Shown here piece by piece: positions 17,505-27,697 of a stretch of 64,000 bases of DNA (positions are counted from its first letter, which is position 1; each line of letters starts with the position of its first letter). Below the pieces are notes generated by a model that was given only the letters and a program-made list of their open reading frames with translations, was not told where the DNA came from and searched no databases. This DNA comes from Roseomonas gilardii subsp. gilardii (GTDB lineage Bacteria; Pseudomonadota; Alphaproteobacteria; Acetobacterales; Acetobacteraceae), in contig NZ_CP095554.1 of assembly GCF_023078375.1 (NCBI RefSeq), positions 3,464,501-3,528,500 on the forward strand, written 5' to 3'. The position numbers were made by a program, and so were the translations under genes.

Positions 17505-18799
17505 CCGACACATCATCCCAGCCCGCCGCCGCCGACGGCCCCCTGAACACGGCGACACCGGCCGAGGCGGCGCAGGCCGGGCCCGTGCATTCCCCGCTGC
17601 TGCGCAACCGCTCCTTCCTGCTGTTCTGGGTGGTGCGGGTCTCCTCCTCCCTGGCCTTCCAGATCATCGCCGTCTCGGTCGGCTGGCAGGTCTATTCGCT
17701 GACGGACAGCACCTTCGCCCTCGGCATGGTCGGCCTCGCCCAGTTCGTGCCGCAGATGATCCTGACCCTCCCGGCCGGGCACATCGCCGACCAGTACGAC
17801 CGCCGCCACATCATGCGCGCCTGCCAGATCGTCGAGGCCCTGGCCGCCGTCGCCCTGGCCGCCACCGCGCTGGCCGGCCATACCCCGCCCTGGCTGATCT
17901 TCCTCGCCGTGGCGGCGGTGGGCGGCGCGCGGGCCTTCGAGAACCCCTCCACCTCCTCCCTGCTGCCGGGCCTCGTCCCCACCTCGCAGCTCCAGCAGGC
18001 GATCTCGCTCACCAGCTCCGCCGGGCAGACGGCGATGATCCTCGGCCCGGCCCTGGGCGGCATCCTCTATGCCCTGGGCGCCGGCCTCGCCTATTCGGTG
18101 ATCACCGCCCTCTTCCTGCTCGCCGCCCTGGCCACCACACTGATCCGCCTGGACCACGCCCCGCCGCGGCGGGAGCCCCTGACGCTCACCAGCGCCTTCG
18201 CCGGCATCGGCTTCATCCGCACCCGCCCGATCCTGCTGGGCGTCATCACGCTCGACCTCTTCGCCGTGCTGCTCGGCGGCGCCGTGGCGCTGCTGCCCGT
18301 CTATGCCAAGGAGATCCTGCACACCGGGCCCTGGGGCCTCGGCCTGCTGCGATCCTCCCCCGCCATCGGCGCGCTCACCATGTCGCTGCTGCTGGCGCGT
18401 TTCCCGCTGCGGCACCGCGCCGGGCTGAAGATGTTCCTGGCGGTCGGCATCTTCGGCGCCGCCACGGTGGTCTTCGGCCTGTCCACCTGGCTGCCGCTCT
18501 CGGTCGCGGCGCTCGTCGTGCTCGGGGCCGCGGATGTGGTGAGCGTGGTGATCCGCTCCGCGCTGGTGCAGTTCGCCACGCCCGATCACATGCGCGGCCG
18601 CGTCAACGCCATGAACATGCTGTTCATCGGTGCCTCCAATCAGCTCGGCGAATTCGAATCCGGCGTCACCGCCGCGCTGCTCGGCACAGTGCCCGCCGTC
18701 GTGCTGGGCGGCCTCGGCAGCATCGTGATCGTGCTGCTCTGGATGCGCCTCTTCCCGGCGCTGCGCCGCGTGAACAACCTGGAGGCACTTTCGCGATAG
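17501..18799 (+). CDS. MFS transporter (EntS-like exporter subfamily)
   Basis: 432 residues, 12 predicted membrane segments. The signature loop between TM2 and TM3 is AGHIADQYDRRHIMRACQ. The fold and motifs (FLLFWVVRVSSSLAFQIIAV; LITSSAGQTAMILGPALGG-type segment around 170) match the enterobactin/MDR exporter-like branch. Start is in an ATGA overlap with hrpB, so the two are cotranscribed. Substrate unknown. Confidence 0.85.
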   Translation: MTDTSSQPAAADGPLNTATPAEAAQAGPVHSPLLRNRSFLLFWVVRVSSSLAFQIIAVSVGWQVYSLTDSTFALGMVGLAQFVPQMILTLPAGHIADQYDRRHIMRACQIVEALAAVALAATALAGHTPPWLIFLAVAAVGGARAFENPSTSSLLPGLVPTSQLQQAISLTSSAGQTAMILGPALGGILYALGAGLAYSVITALFLLAALATTLIRLDHAPPRREPLTLTSAFAGIGFIRTRPILLGVITLDLFAVLLGGAVALLPVYAKEILHTGPWGLGLLRSSPAIGALTMSLLLARFPLRHRAGLKMFLAVGIFGAATVVFGLSTWLPLSVAALVVLGAADVVSVVIRSALVQFATPDHMRGRVNAMNMLFIGASNQLGEFESGVTAALLGTVPAVVLGGLGSIVIVLLWMRLFPALRRVNNLEALSR

Positions 18800-18877
18800 G
18801 CAGGGCGGCGCCCGCCCCGACACGGGCATGGGCGCCGCCAGCGGAACCGGAGACGGAAACAGGCTCGGGAAGATTCC

Positions 18878-20515
18878 ATGGAAATCATCACCATCGTCCT
18901 CGTCATGCTGCTCGCCGTGGTGGTGAGCAACTACGTCGCCCGCCTCTCCCCGCTTCCCCTGCCCCTTCCGCTGCTACAGATCGCCCTCGGCGCCTTGCTG
19001 GCCTACGGCATGCATTTCGAGGTGGAGCTGGAGCCGGAGATCTTCTTCCTCGTCTTCCTGCCGCCCCTGCTCTTCCTCGACGGCTGGCGCATCCCCAAGC
19101 GCGGCTTCTTCCGCGATGGCTGGACCATCCTCGCCCTGGCGCTCGGCCTCGTCGTCTTCACCGTGCTCGGCATGGGCCTCTTCATCCATTGGCTGATCCC
19201 GGCCATGCCGCTGGCCGTCGCCTTCGCCCTCGCCGCCGTGCTCTCGCCCACCGATCCGATCGCCGTATCCTCGGTCGCCGCGCGTGTGCCCATCCCGCAC
19301 CGGCTGATGCATATCCTCGAGGGCGAATCCCTGCTGAACGACGCCTCCGGCCTGGTCTGCCTGCGCTTCGCCGTCGCGGCGGCGCTCACCGGCAGCTTCT
19401 CTCTCGCCGAGGCCTCCGTCACCTTCCTGCAACTCGCCCTCGGCGGCGTCGCCGTCGGCGTGGCCGTGACGGTGGCCATCAGCTTCGCGCACAAGCGCCT
19501 GCTGCGCCGCGCCGGGGAGGACCCGGGCATCCAGACGCTGATCAGCCTGCTGATCCCCTTCGGCGCCTATCTCGCCGCCGAGCATGTGCACGCCTCCGGC
19601 ATCCTGGCCGCCGTCGCCGCCGGCATCGCCATGAACTACGTGGAAAATCTCGGCATCGCCCTGGCGGTCACGCGCATGCGCCGCGCCGCGGTCTGGGACA
19701 CGGTGCAGCTCGCCGCCAACGGCGCCATCTTCATCCTGCTGGGCGAGCAGCTCCCCCGCATCCTGGCGAGTGCCGCCGAGACGGTGAACCAGGCCGAGCA
19801 TCACGACCAGAGCTGGCTCATCCTCTACGTCATCGCCATCACCCTCGGCCTCGCCGTGCTGCGCTTCGCCTGGGTCTGGGTCTCGCTCCAGTTCGTCCTG
19901 CTGCGGGCGGCGCGGAAGGGCGAGCACCCGCAGCGGCCGAGCTGGCATCTCATCGCCGTCACCGCCCTGGCCGGGGTGAAGGGCGCGATCACCCTGGCCG
20001 GCGTGCTCACCTTGCCGCTGGTGACGCTGGAGGGCGCACCCTTCCCGGCGCGCGACCTCGCCATCTTCCTCGCCATGGGCGTGATCCTGCTGTCCCTGGT
20101 CGTGGCCAGCCTCGCCCTGCCACCCCTGCTGCGCAGGCTCCGCTTGCCGCCGCAACCCACGGAGGAGCACGAGGAGGACGAGGCCCGTGCCGCCGCCGCC
20201 AGCGCCGCCATCCGCGCCATCGAGCGCGTGCAGCACGAACTGGCCGAGGGCCGCGACGACGCCGACCTCTTCGCCGAGGCCGCCTCCCACGCGATGGAGC
20301 CCTATCGCCGCTCCAGCGACACCCATGCGCAGGCGCCGGAGGAGCAGGAGCGCGCCCGGAAACGCGTGGCCGTCGAGCACCACCTGCGCCTCGCCGGGCT
20401 GCGGGCCGAGCGCGACGAGCTCTACCGCCTGCGCCGCGCCCGGCGCATCGAGGACGAGACGCTCCGCCATCTGGTGCGGGAGATCGACCTTACCGAAGCG
20501 CGATACGCATCCTGA
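18878..20515 (+). CDS. CPA1-family Na+/H+ antiporter
   Basis: 545 residues. About 12 membrane segments with the family's ion-binding motifs: AAVLSPTDPIAVSSVAARV (~125-143) and LEGESLLNDASGLV (~150-163), followed by the Arg-containing region near LAGVKGAITLAGVL. The C-terminal ~130 residues form a charged cytoplasmic helical tail (EERERARKR..., ending ARYAS). The protein exchanges Na+ for H+ across the inner membrane. It follows the MFS gene by 78 bases, and the ATG has a GGAAGATTC ribosome-binding region just upstream. Confidence 0.88.
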   Translation: MEIITIVLVMLLAVVVSNYVARLSPLPLPLPLLQIALGALLAYGMHFEVELEPEIFFLVFLPPLLFLDGWRIPKRGFFRDGWTILALALGLVVFTVLGMGLFIHWLIPAMPLAVAFALAAVLSPTDPIAVSSVAARVPIPHRLMHILEGESLLNDASGLVCLRFAVAAALTGSFSLAEASVTFLQLALGGVAVGVAVTVAISFAHKRLLRRAGEDPGIQTLISLLIPFGAYLAAEHVHASGILAAVAAGIAMNYVENLGIALAVTRMRRAAVWDTVQLAANGAIFILLGEQLPRILASAAETVNQAEHHDQSWLILYVIAITLGLAVLRFAWVWVSLQFVLLRAARKGEHPQRPSWHLIAVTALAGVKGAITLAGVLTLPLVTLEGAPFPARDLAIFLAMGVILLSLVVASLALPPLLRRLRLPPQPTEEHEEDEARAAAASAAIRAIERVQHELAEGRDDADLFAEAASHAMEPYRRSSDTHAQAPEEQERARKRVAVEHHLRLAGLRAERDELYRLRRARRIEDETLRHLVREIDLTEARYAS

Positions 20516-20628
20516 GCGAAGCGGGTGGTCCTGCCTGCGCGGAGGACCCACAACCATTCCGTACGGGGAGCGCCAGGCCGGACCCGCGGCCCGCCGGCCC
20601 CGGCCCTGCGAAAGACGAGGGACCCGTG

Positions 20629-21207
20629 ATGCGCCTCCCGCCCCTTCTCCCGCGCGCCGGCCTGCTCACCGCCGGCCTGAGTATTGCCCGTGTGGTTATT
20701 GCCAGTGTGGGCATTGCCAGCTTGGCGGGTGTCCCGGCATCCCTGGCCCAGCCCGCCCCCGCCGCCACCCCGGCCCCAGCCCCCGATCCGGAGGCCCTGG
20801 ACGCGGCACAGGACCTCATCCGGGCCACGGGCATGGCGGCGCTGATGGACCAGATGATCACCGCCATGCGCGGTTCCATCATCGAGGGCATGCAGCGCCA
20901 GTCGCCCAGGACCCCCGCCGGTGAGATCCGGAAGGTGATGGACGAGGTCCTGCTGCCGGAATTCCGCGCCCGCCTGCCGGAGCTGACCGGTGCCTTCGCC
21001 GCGATCTACGCGCAGAACTTCAGCGCCGCCGAACTGCGGGAGCTGGTGGCCTTCTACGGCACGCCCCTGGGCCAGAAGTCGCTGCGGCTGATGCCGCAGA
21101 TCATGCAGCAGGGCGTGGCGCTGGGGCAGAGCTGGGGCCGGAAGGTCGCTGAGGAAGCCATCGCCAAGCACCGGCAGGAGCTGCGCCGCCGCGGCCTCGA
21201 CCTGTAG
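20629..21207 (+). CDS. Exported DUF2059 protein
   Basis: 192 residues. The signal peptide includes three 15-bp tandem repeats encoding IARVV, IASVG and IASLA, ending at PASLAQPAPA. The mature domain (from ~50) is the DUF2059 helical fold: ALDAAQDLIRATGMAALMDQ, VLLPEFRARLPELTGAFAAI and the diagnostic FSAAELRELVAFYGTPLGQK. Function is unknown; the family is periplasmic. ATG 20629 is chosen; the codon before it is GTG, a possible alternative start. It lies 113 bases after the antiporter gene. Confidence 0.82.
   Translation: MRLPPLLPRAGLLTAGLSIARVVIASVGIASLAGVPASLAQPAPAATPAPAPDPEALDAAQDLIRATGMAALMDQMITAMRGSIIEGMQRQSPRTPAGEIRKVMDEVLLPEFRARLPELTGAFAAIYAQNFSAAELRELVAFYGTPLGQKSLRLMPQIMQQGVALGQSWGRKVAEEAIAKHRQELRRRGLDL
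20683..20727 (+). repeat. Three 15-bp tandem repeats in a signal peptide
   Basis: Units are ATTGCCCGTGTGGTT, ATTGCCAGTGTGGGC and ATTGCCAGCTTGGCG. They encode the hydrophobic core of the export signal of the DUF2059 protein, and are less GC-rich than the surrounding DNA. Confidence 0.85.
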
Positions 21208-21222
21208 GGGCCGGGCGGGGGC

Positions 21223-22377
21223 CTATCGCCGCTGTGGCTTCGTCCACGGCGCCAGGCGGCTGAGCAGGGCCACCAGCTCCGCCTGCCGCCCGGTGCCGGT
21301 CTTCTCGAAGATCGCGCGCAACTGCGTCCGCAGCGTTTCCCGCGACAGGCCCGTGGCCGCGGCCGCCTGCGGCAGGCTGTGACCCTGCATCAGCAGCCTC
21401 GCCAGCCGCGACTGGGCCGGGGTCAGGCCGAAAAGCTCCTGCAACAGCCTGGGTTCCGGCGGGAGCGGCAGCCGCACCTCGTTCAGGACCATCAGCGCCA
21501 GCGCACCGCTGAAGAACTCCTGCGCCCCACGGCGAAGGGGGAGGAGCCGCAGGATCACGGCCGGCTCCTCCGCCCGGGCCGCGCTGGCGAAGGACAGGAT
21601 TGGCGGCACCCGCCCCGCCGAGATCGCGTCCAGCGCCACCAGCACCTGCCGCTCCAGCTCCTGATCCGGCAGGGCCAGCCGATCCCCGGCCCCCGGCACC
21701 GCCCCCTTCCGGCCCAGCAGGGCCTGGTTCGCGGCCAGGACGCGGCCGCCACGGCCCAGGACGGCCGCCGGCAGGTCGATCTCCTCCAGCAGGTCGATCT
21801 GCCGGTTCAGCAGGCCACGGCCCAGTCGCGCGACCAGGGCCGCGGCACGCGCCAGATGGGGCCGCAGCCGGTCGAGCGCGCGGAGCTGGGCGTCCTCCAG
21901 CGGGCCGCGGGAGAACTGCCGCTCGATGCTGAACAGCAGCCCCTCCTCATCCGGCAGACGGATCACGGAATAGGCGCCCCAGCCCAGGTTCTTCGGCCGC
22001 AGGAACTCCTGGTAATGCGGGTCCGCCGAAAGCTCGCCACGCGTGTAGAGTTCGGCATATTGCAGGAAGCGCGGCTCGTCCCGCCGCCGCAGGCGCTCCG
22101 GCAGGTCCGAACGCCGGTCCCAGCCCTGGGCGAACCAGTCCTCCGTCACCGGCTTCAGGCTGGGCGAGGTGATGAATCCGACGCCCTGGCGGATCGTGAC
22201 CATCCCCGCGCCCCCATCGCCGACCTGCATCATCCGTCCCAGCTCGTCGAACACACCCTCCCAGAGGTCGGGGCGCAGCGCCGCCTCGTAGAGGCGGTCG
22301 GTCAGGGCATCGAGATCCTCGTCCGTCAGGCTCAGGTCGCTCCCCCGTCCGCCCCCCGGCAGTGACCGACGGGGCAT
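21223..22377 (-). CDS. LuxR-family transcriptional regulator
   Basis: 384 residues. The last ~65 residues are a LuxR-type helix-turn-helix: LFGLTPAQSRLARLLMQGHS, then SLPQAAAATGLSRETLRTQL and RAIFEKTGTGRQAELVALL. The N-terminal 250 residues are of a sensor type seen in many alphaproteobacterial regulators with this HTH (segments such as DLWEGVFDELGRMM and PHYQEFLRPKNLGWGAY), with no recognised ligand pocket. Not an autoinducer-binding (PF03472) protein. The regulated genes are unknown; nearest targets could be the LLM oxidoreductase or HtrA. Confidence 0.82.
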   Translation of the reverse strand: MPRRSLPGGGRGSDLSLTDEDLDALTDRLYEAALRPDLWEGVFDELGRMMQVGDGGAGMVTIRQGVGFITSPSLKPVTEDWFAQGWDRRSDLPERLRRRDEPRFLQYAELYTRGELSADPHYQEFLRPKNLGWGAYSVIRLPDEEGLLFSIERQFSRGPLEDAQLRALDRLRPHLARAAALVARLGRGLLNRQIDLLEEIDLPAAVLGRGGRVLAANQALLGRKGAVPGAGDRLALPDQELERQVLVALDAISAGRVPPILSFASAARAEEPAVILRLLPLRRGAQEFFSGALALMVLNEVRLPLPPEPRLLQELFGLTPAQSRLARLLMQGHSLPQAAAATGLSRETLRTQLRAIFEKTGTGRQAELVALLSRLAPWTKPQRR

Positions 22378-22459
22378 TCGCGCATGTTTGCAGGATAGAC
22401 CGGGCGATCAAGCCACCCACCCCATCCCGCCCACGGTCCCTATCCCCGGCTTTCCGCCT

Positions 22460-23470
<1,011 letters not shown>

Positions 23471-23786
23471 GCGTCCTTCCATCCGGTGGCCCGGGCGGAA
23501 TTGCCGGGGCCGTCCGGCTACAGATAGGGTGCCGGGGCCTGTTCGTCCCGCCCTGCCCGCGGGGCTGCCCCGCGCCCTTCGGCTTCACGCCCCGGAGCCA
23601 TGCCGCTGACCGGGGCTTTTCCCCGCCACCGGCGGGCCCAGTTGGAAGGGCCTGACCGGAAGGCCGCGCCACCGGATGGTTTTTTCGCCACATCCCCCGC
23701 ACACCGCCACCGGAGCGCCGCCGCGACCGGCGCAAACCCCGGCTTCGGCCCTTTTGGCGCCGCGCGGGATGGAGGATGATCCGCCC
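23471..23786. promoter_or_regulatory. Divergent intergenic region with a long-range inverted repeat
   Basis: 316 non-coding bases between two divergent genes. The left arm CCATCCGGTGGCCCGG (23479-23494) and the right arm CCGCGCCACCGGATGG (23664-23679) are inverse complements in 15 of 16 positions; the right arm is followed by six T's (23680-23685). Between them is a perfect stem CCCGCC-ACC-GGCGGG near 23626-23640. The left arm abuts the ribosome binding site of the LLM gene. Each strand therefore shows the same element in the direction of its gene, as expected for a shared operator or duplicated promoter, but no -10/-35 pair is obvious. Confidence 0.45.
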
Positions 23787-24857
<1,071 letters not shown>

Positions 24858-24945
24858 GGCCGGCCTCCGCGCCTGGGAGCGCCCCTCGGGAGCGGCTTGC
24901 GGGGCCATGCCCCGCAAGCATGGCGCCGGAGCGTGGCACCACCCG

Positions 24946-24960
24946 CGAATGATTATCAGC
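24946..24960 (+). promoter_or_regulatory. Candidate Fur-type iron box
   Basis: The A/T-rich stretch AATGATTATCA agrees with 10 of 11 central positions of the Fur box (AATGATAATCA) and stands out in GC-rich DNA. It lies about 125 bases upstream of a FecCD-type permease gene, where iron-dependent repression would be expected. Confidence 0.45.
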
Positions 24961-25080
24961 GCCAGGCGAATTGGTGTATGGAGCCGTCCATGCCGCCGAC
25001 CCCGCCGCACCGCACCTGCGACACCACACATCCCGCCGGAGCCTCCCCCGCCGGGGCCGGACCCATCGGGGCAACCCGCC

Positions 25081-26163
25081 ATGCCCGGGGCCGGGGGCTT
25101 TCCCGCGGTGAGCGCCGCCACCTCGCATGACCTCGCCGCGGCGGATTACCGGCGCCTCCTGCTCCGCCGTGGCGCCCTGCTCGCCTTCCTGACCCTGCTG
25201 CTGCTGGTGGCGCTGGTCTGCGACGTGATGACCGGCCCCTCCCGCCTGCCCTTCGCCGACGTGCTTTCCACCATCCTCTCGCCCGATGGCGCGACCGGCC
25301 CGATGCGCGTCATCGTCTGGGATGTCCGCCTGCCCTACGCGCTGATGGCGGTGCTGGTGGGCGCCGCCCTGGCACTGGCGGGGGCGGAGATGCAGACGGT
25401 GCTGAACAACCCGCTGGCCAGCCCCTTCACCCTCGGCGTCTCCTCCGCCGCCTCGCTCGGCGCGGCGCTCGCCATCGTGCTGGGCCGCGGCGTGCCCTGG
25501 GTGCCGCAGGACTGGCTGATCCCGGCCAATGCCTTCGTCTTCGCCTTCGCCTCGATGCTGCTGCTGCACTTCATGTCGCGACTGCGCGGCGCCGGGGTGG
25601 ATGCGCTGGTGCTGTTCGGCATCGCCCTGGTCTTCGCCATGAACGCGCTGGTGGCGCTGCTGCAGTTCGTGGCCACGGAACAGGCGCTGCAACAGCTCGT
25701 CTTCTGGTCCATGGGCTCGCTGGCCCGCGCCACCTGGCCAAAGATCGGCATCATGGCACTGGCGCTGGCCGTCTGCGTCCCCTTCTGCGCCCGCGCCACC
25801 TGGAAGTTGACGGCGCTTCGCCTCGGCGAGGACCGCGCCCGCTCCTTCGGCGTGGATGCCACCGCGCTGCGCCGGGGCTCGCTGCTGCGCGTCTCGCTGC
25901 TCGCCGCCGTCTCCGTCGCCTTCGTCGGCACGATCGGCTTCGTCGGCCTCGTCGGCCCGCATGCGGCGCGGCTGATGGTGGGCGAGGACCACCGCTACTT
26001 CCTGCCCGCCTCCGCCCTCTGCGGCGCGGTGCTGCTCTCGCTCTCCTCCATCGCCTCCAAGATGATCGTGCCGGGGCTGCTGATCCCGATCGGCATCGTC
26101 ACCGCGCTGATCGGCGTGCCCGTCTTCGTGGCGCTGGTCTTCGGCCGGGCCCGCGCGGCATGA
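25081..26163 (+). CDS. FecCD-family iron-siderophore ABC transporter permease
   Basis: 360 residues from ATG 25081; GTG 25108 is an alternative. Around nine or ten membrane segments with family signatures: DVRLPYALMAVLVGAALALA, AEMQTVLNNPLASPFTLGVS (the conserved NPLA motif), VFWSMGSLARATWPKIG, and FVGTIGFVGLVGPHAARLMV. The permease forms a homodimer or heterodimer in the inner membrane for import of ferric siderophores, haem or cobalamin. The stop overlaps the ATPase start. No periplasmic binding protein or TonB receptor is adjacent, so those must be elsewhere. Confidence 0.88.
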   Translation: MPGAGGFPAVSAATSHDLAAADYRRLLLRRGALLAFLTLLLLVALVCDVMTGPSRLPFADVLSTILSPDGATGPMRVIVWDVRLPYALMAVLVGAALALAGAEMQTVLNNPLASPFTLGVSSAASLGAALAIVLGRGVPWVPQDWLIPANAFVFAFASMLLLHFMSRLRGAGVDALVLFGIALVFAMNALVALLQFVATEQALQQLVFWSMGSLARATWPKIGIMALALAVCVPFCARATWKLTALRLGEDRARSFGVDATALRRGSLLRVSLLAAVSVAFVGTIGFVGLVGPHAARLMVGEDHRYFLPASALCGAVLLSLSSIASKMIVPGLLIPIGIVTALIGVPVFVALVFGRARAA

Positions 26164-26990
26164 GGGACGAAGCCATCCTCCACACGGACAACCGCCAGCC
26201 CCTGACCGTCGGGCATGTCTCGGTCGGCTATGGCCGGCGGCAGATCATCCGCGACCTGTCGCTGCGCCCCATGCTGCCCGGCACGCTGACCGCCCTGGTC
26301 GGCCCCAACGGCGCCGGCAAGTCCACCCTGCTGCGCGGCCTCGCCGGGCTGGTGCCGGCGAAGGGCCAGGTGCATCTCGGCGGCCAGGACCTGTCCGCCA
26401 TGTCGGTCGGCCGGCGCGCGCGCCATGTCTCCTACATGCCGCAGGGCCTGCCCCAGGGCGTGGCGCTCACCGTGCTGGAAACGCTGGTCGGCGCGCTGAA
26501 GGCCGTGCCCCCCGCCTCCGGCGCCGTCTCGGGCGAGGAAGCCGCCCGCCGCGGCCTCGCGATGCTGGAGCGGCTGGGCATCTCCGACCTCGCCCTGCGC
26601 GGTCTGGACCGGCTCTCCGGCGGCCAGCGGCAGCTCGCCGGCCTCGCCCAGGCCCTGGTGCGGGAGCCGGAGGTGCTGCTGCTCGACGAGCCGACCTCGG
26701 CGCTCGACCTGCGCTTCCAGCTCTCGGTGATGGGACTGGTGCGGCAGACGGTGCTGGAACACGGGCTGGTCGGCGTGGTGGTGCTGCACGACCTCAGCCT
26801 CGCCGCCCGGTTCTCGGACCGGGTGGTGGTGCTGCACGACGGCACGGTGCGGGCGGACGGCACGCCCGGGGACACGCTGACCCCGGCGATCCTGGCCGAG
26901 GTCTATGGCGTGGCGGCGCGGATCGAGTTCTGCTCCCAGGGCAGCCTGCTGGTGCTGGCCGACGCGCCTCTCCCCCGGCGGGCGGCCTGA
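26160..26990 (+). CDS. ABC transporter ATP-binding protein (FecE-like)
   Basis: 276 residues, starting in an ATGA overlap with the permease gene. Walker A LVGPNGAGKSTLLRGLAG (~40-57), Q-loop YMPQGLPQGV, ABC signature RLSGGQRQLAGLAQAL (~150-165), Walker B EVLLLDEPTSALD and the switch His in VVLHDLSLAARFSD. It energises the FecCD-type permease for ferric-siderophore (or cobalamin) import. Position and sequence agree with the FecE/FhuC branch. Confidence 0.9.
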   Translation: MRDEAILHTDNRQPLTVGHVSVGYGRRQIIRDLSLRPMLPGTLTALVGPNGAGKSTLLRGLAGLVPAKGQVHLGGQDLSAMSVGRRARHVSYMPQGLPQGVALTVLETLVGALKAVPPASGAVSGEEAARRGLAMLERLGISDLALRGLDRLSGGQRQLAGLAQALVREPEVLLLDEPTSALDLRFQLSVMGLVRQTVLEHGLVGVVVLHDLSLAARFSDRVVVLHDGTVRADGTPGDTLTPAILAEVYGVAARIEFCSQGSLLVLADAPLPRRAA

Positions 26991-26999
26991 TCCGCCGCA

Positions 27000-27347
27000 T
27001 CAGCCCAGCCGGTCGATCCGCAGCGCGCTGTCCACGGCCTGGAGGATGCGCCCGTTCATGAGATAGGCCTGCCGCGCCGCCTCCATTTCCGCCGGTGGCC
27101 GCGGCTCGACCTGCAGGACCAGAAAGCGTTCCCCCTCCCGCCCGACTGGGAGCGTGTGCCGCCGCATGCCGGGCTGCAGGCCCCCGGCCCGGAGGGCCTG
27201 CAGGGAGGCATCATAGGCGGCCAGCACCCGGCCGCCGTCCCGTGCAGGCCCGGCCGGGAGAGGTTCCGGGGATGGGTCGTGAAGGCGTGAATCGGCGGTC
27301 GGGCCGAAACCCGGGCCGATGCCCGGAGGGGTGAGGACCATGCTCAT
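27000..27347 (-). CDS. Hypothetical protein
   Basis: 115 residues, no signal or membrane segment. The end (AYLMNGRILQAVDSALRIDR) is helical. Upstream on this strand is GGAGGG with about 13 bases to the ATG, so the second ATG (27341) is an alternative start. It converges with the ABC transporter genes and faces away from mgtE. Unrecognised; coding evidence is frame length, GC3 pattern and a plausible ribosome binding site. Confidence 0.55.
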   Translation of the reverse strand: MSMVLTPPGIGPGFGPTADSRLHDPSPEPLPAGPARDGGRVLAAYDASLQALRAGGLQPGMRRHTLPVGREGERFLVLQVEPRPPAEMEAARQAYLMNGRILQAVDSALRIDRLG

Positions 27348-27697
27348 GCCCGTGAAATTGCCCTCCGTTCGTTAACGCCATCCTAAAACGCTGCAACTTC
27401 CCTAATGGCCCGTAAGGCCGGCAACAGCTTCTTCCCTGTACCGTCGTCCTTCTCCGCGCGGCAGGCCCCCGGGGCCTCCGCGCCCCTGCTTGACACCGCG
27501 GCGCGAAAGGGTCATGCGCCTTCCCGCCGCGCGGCACCTTCCGGGTCCGGCACGGCACCGAAACCCCCAGACGAAGCTCATGCCAAGCGACAGTCACAGT
27601 CGATCTCGCTCGCCGTTGGTGGCCTGCGCGGACTGATCCCGTCTCCGGGTCCGGTTCCCTGCGTTCCGCTGTCAACGGCCTGACGGAACGGTGGAAC
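27348..27697. promoter_or_regulatory. Intergenic region before mgtE
   Basis: 350 bases without a gene, including a strong -35-like TTGACA (27490-27495); the -10 sequence at matching distance (TCATGC) is poor. A/T-enriched DNA at 27350-27400 may be the promoter of the gene on the minus strand. I saw no M-box (ykoK) Mg2+ riboswitch features, although the downstream gene is mgtE. Confidence 0.35.

Noticed and set aside
15027-17558. Antisense open frame covering hrpB
   Set aside because: Gly/Ala/Gln-rich low-complexity translation with no motif, while hrpB has all helicase motifs.
27348-27697. M-box (ykoK) magnesium riboswitch upstream of mgtE
   Set aside because: None of the conserved M-box segments is recognisable.
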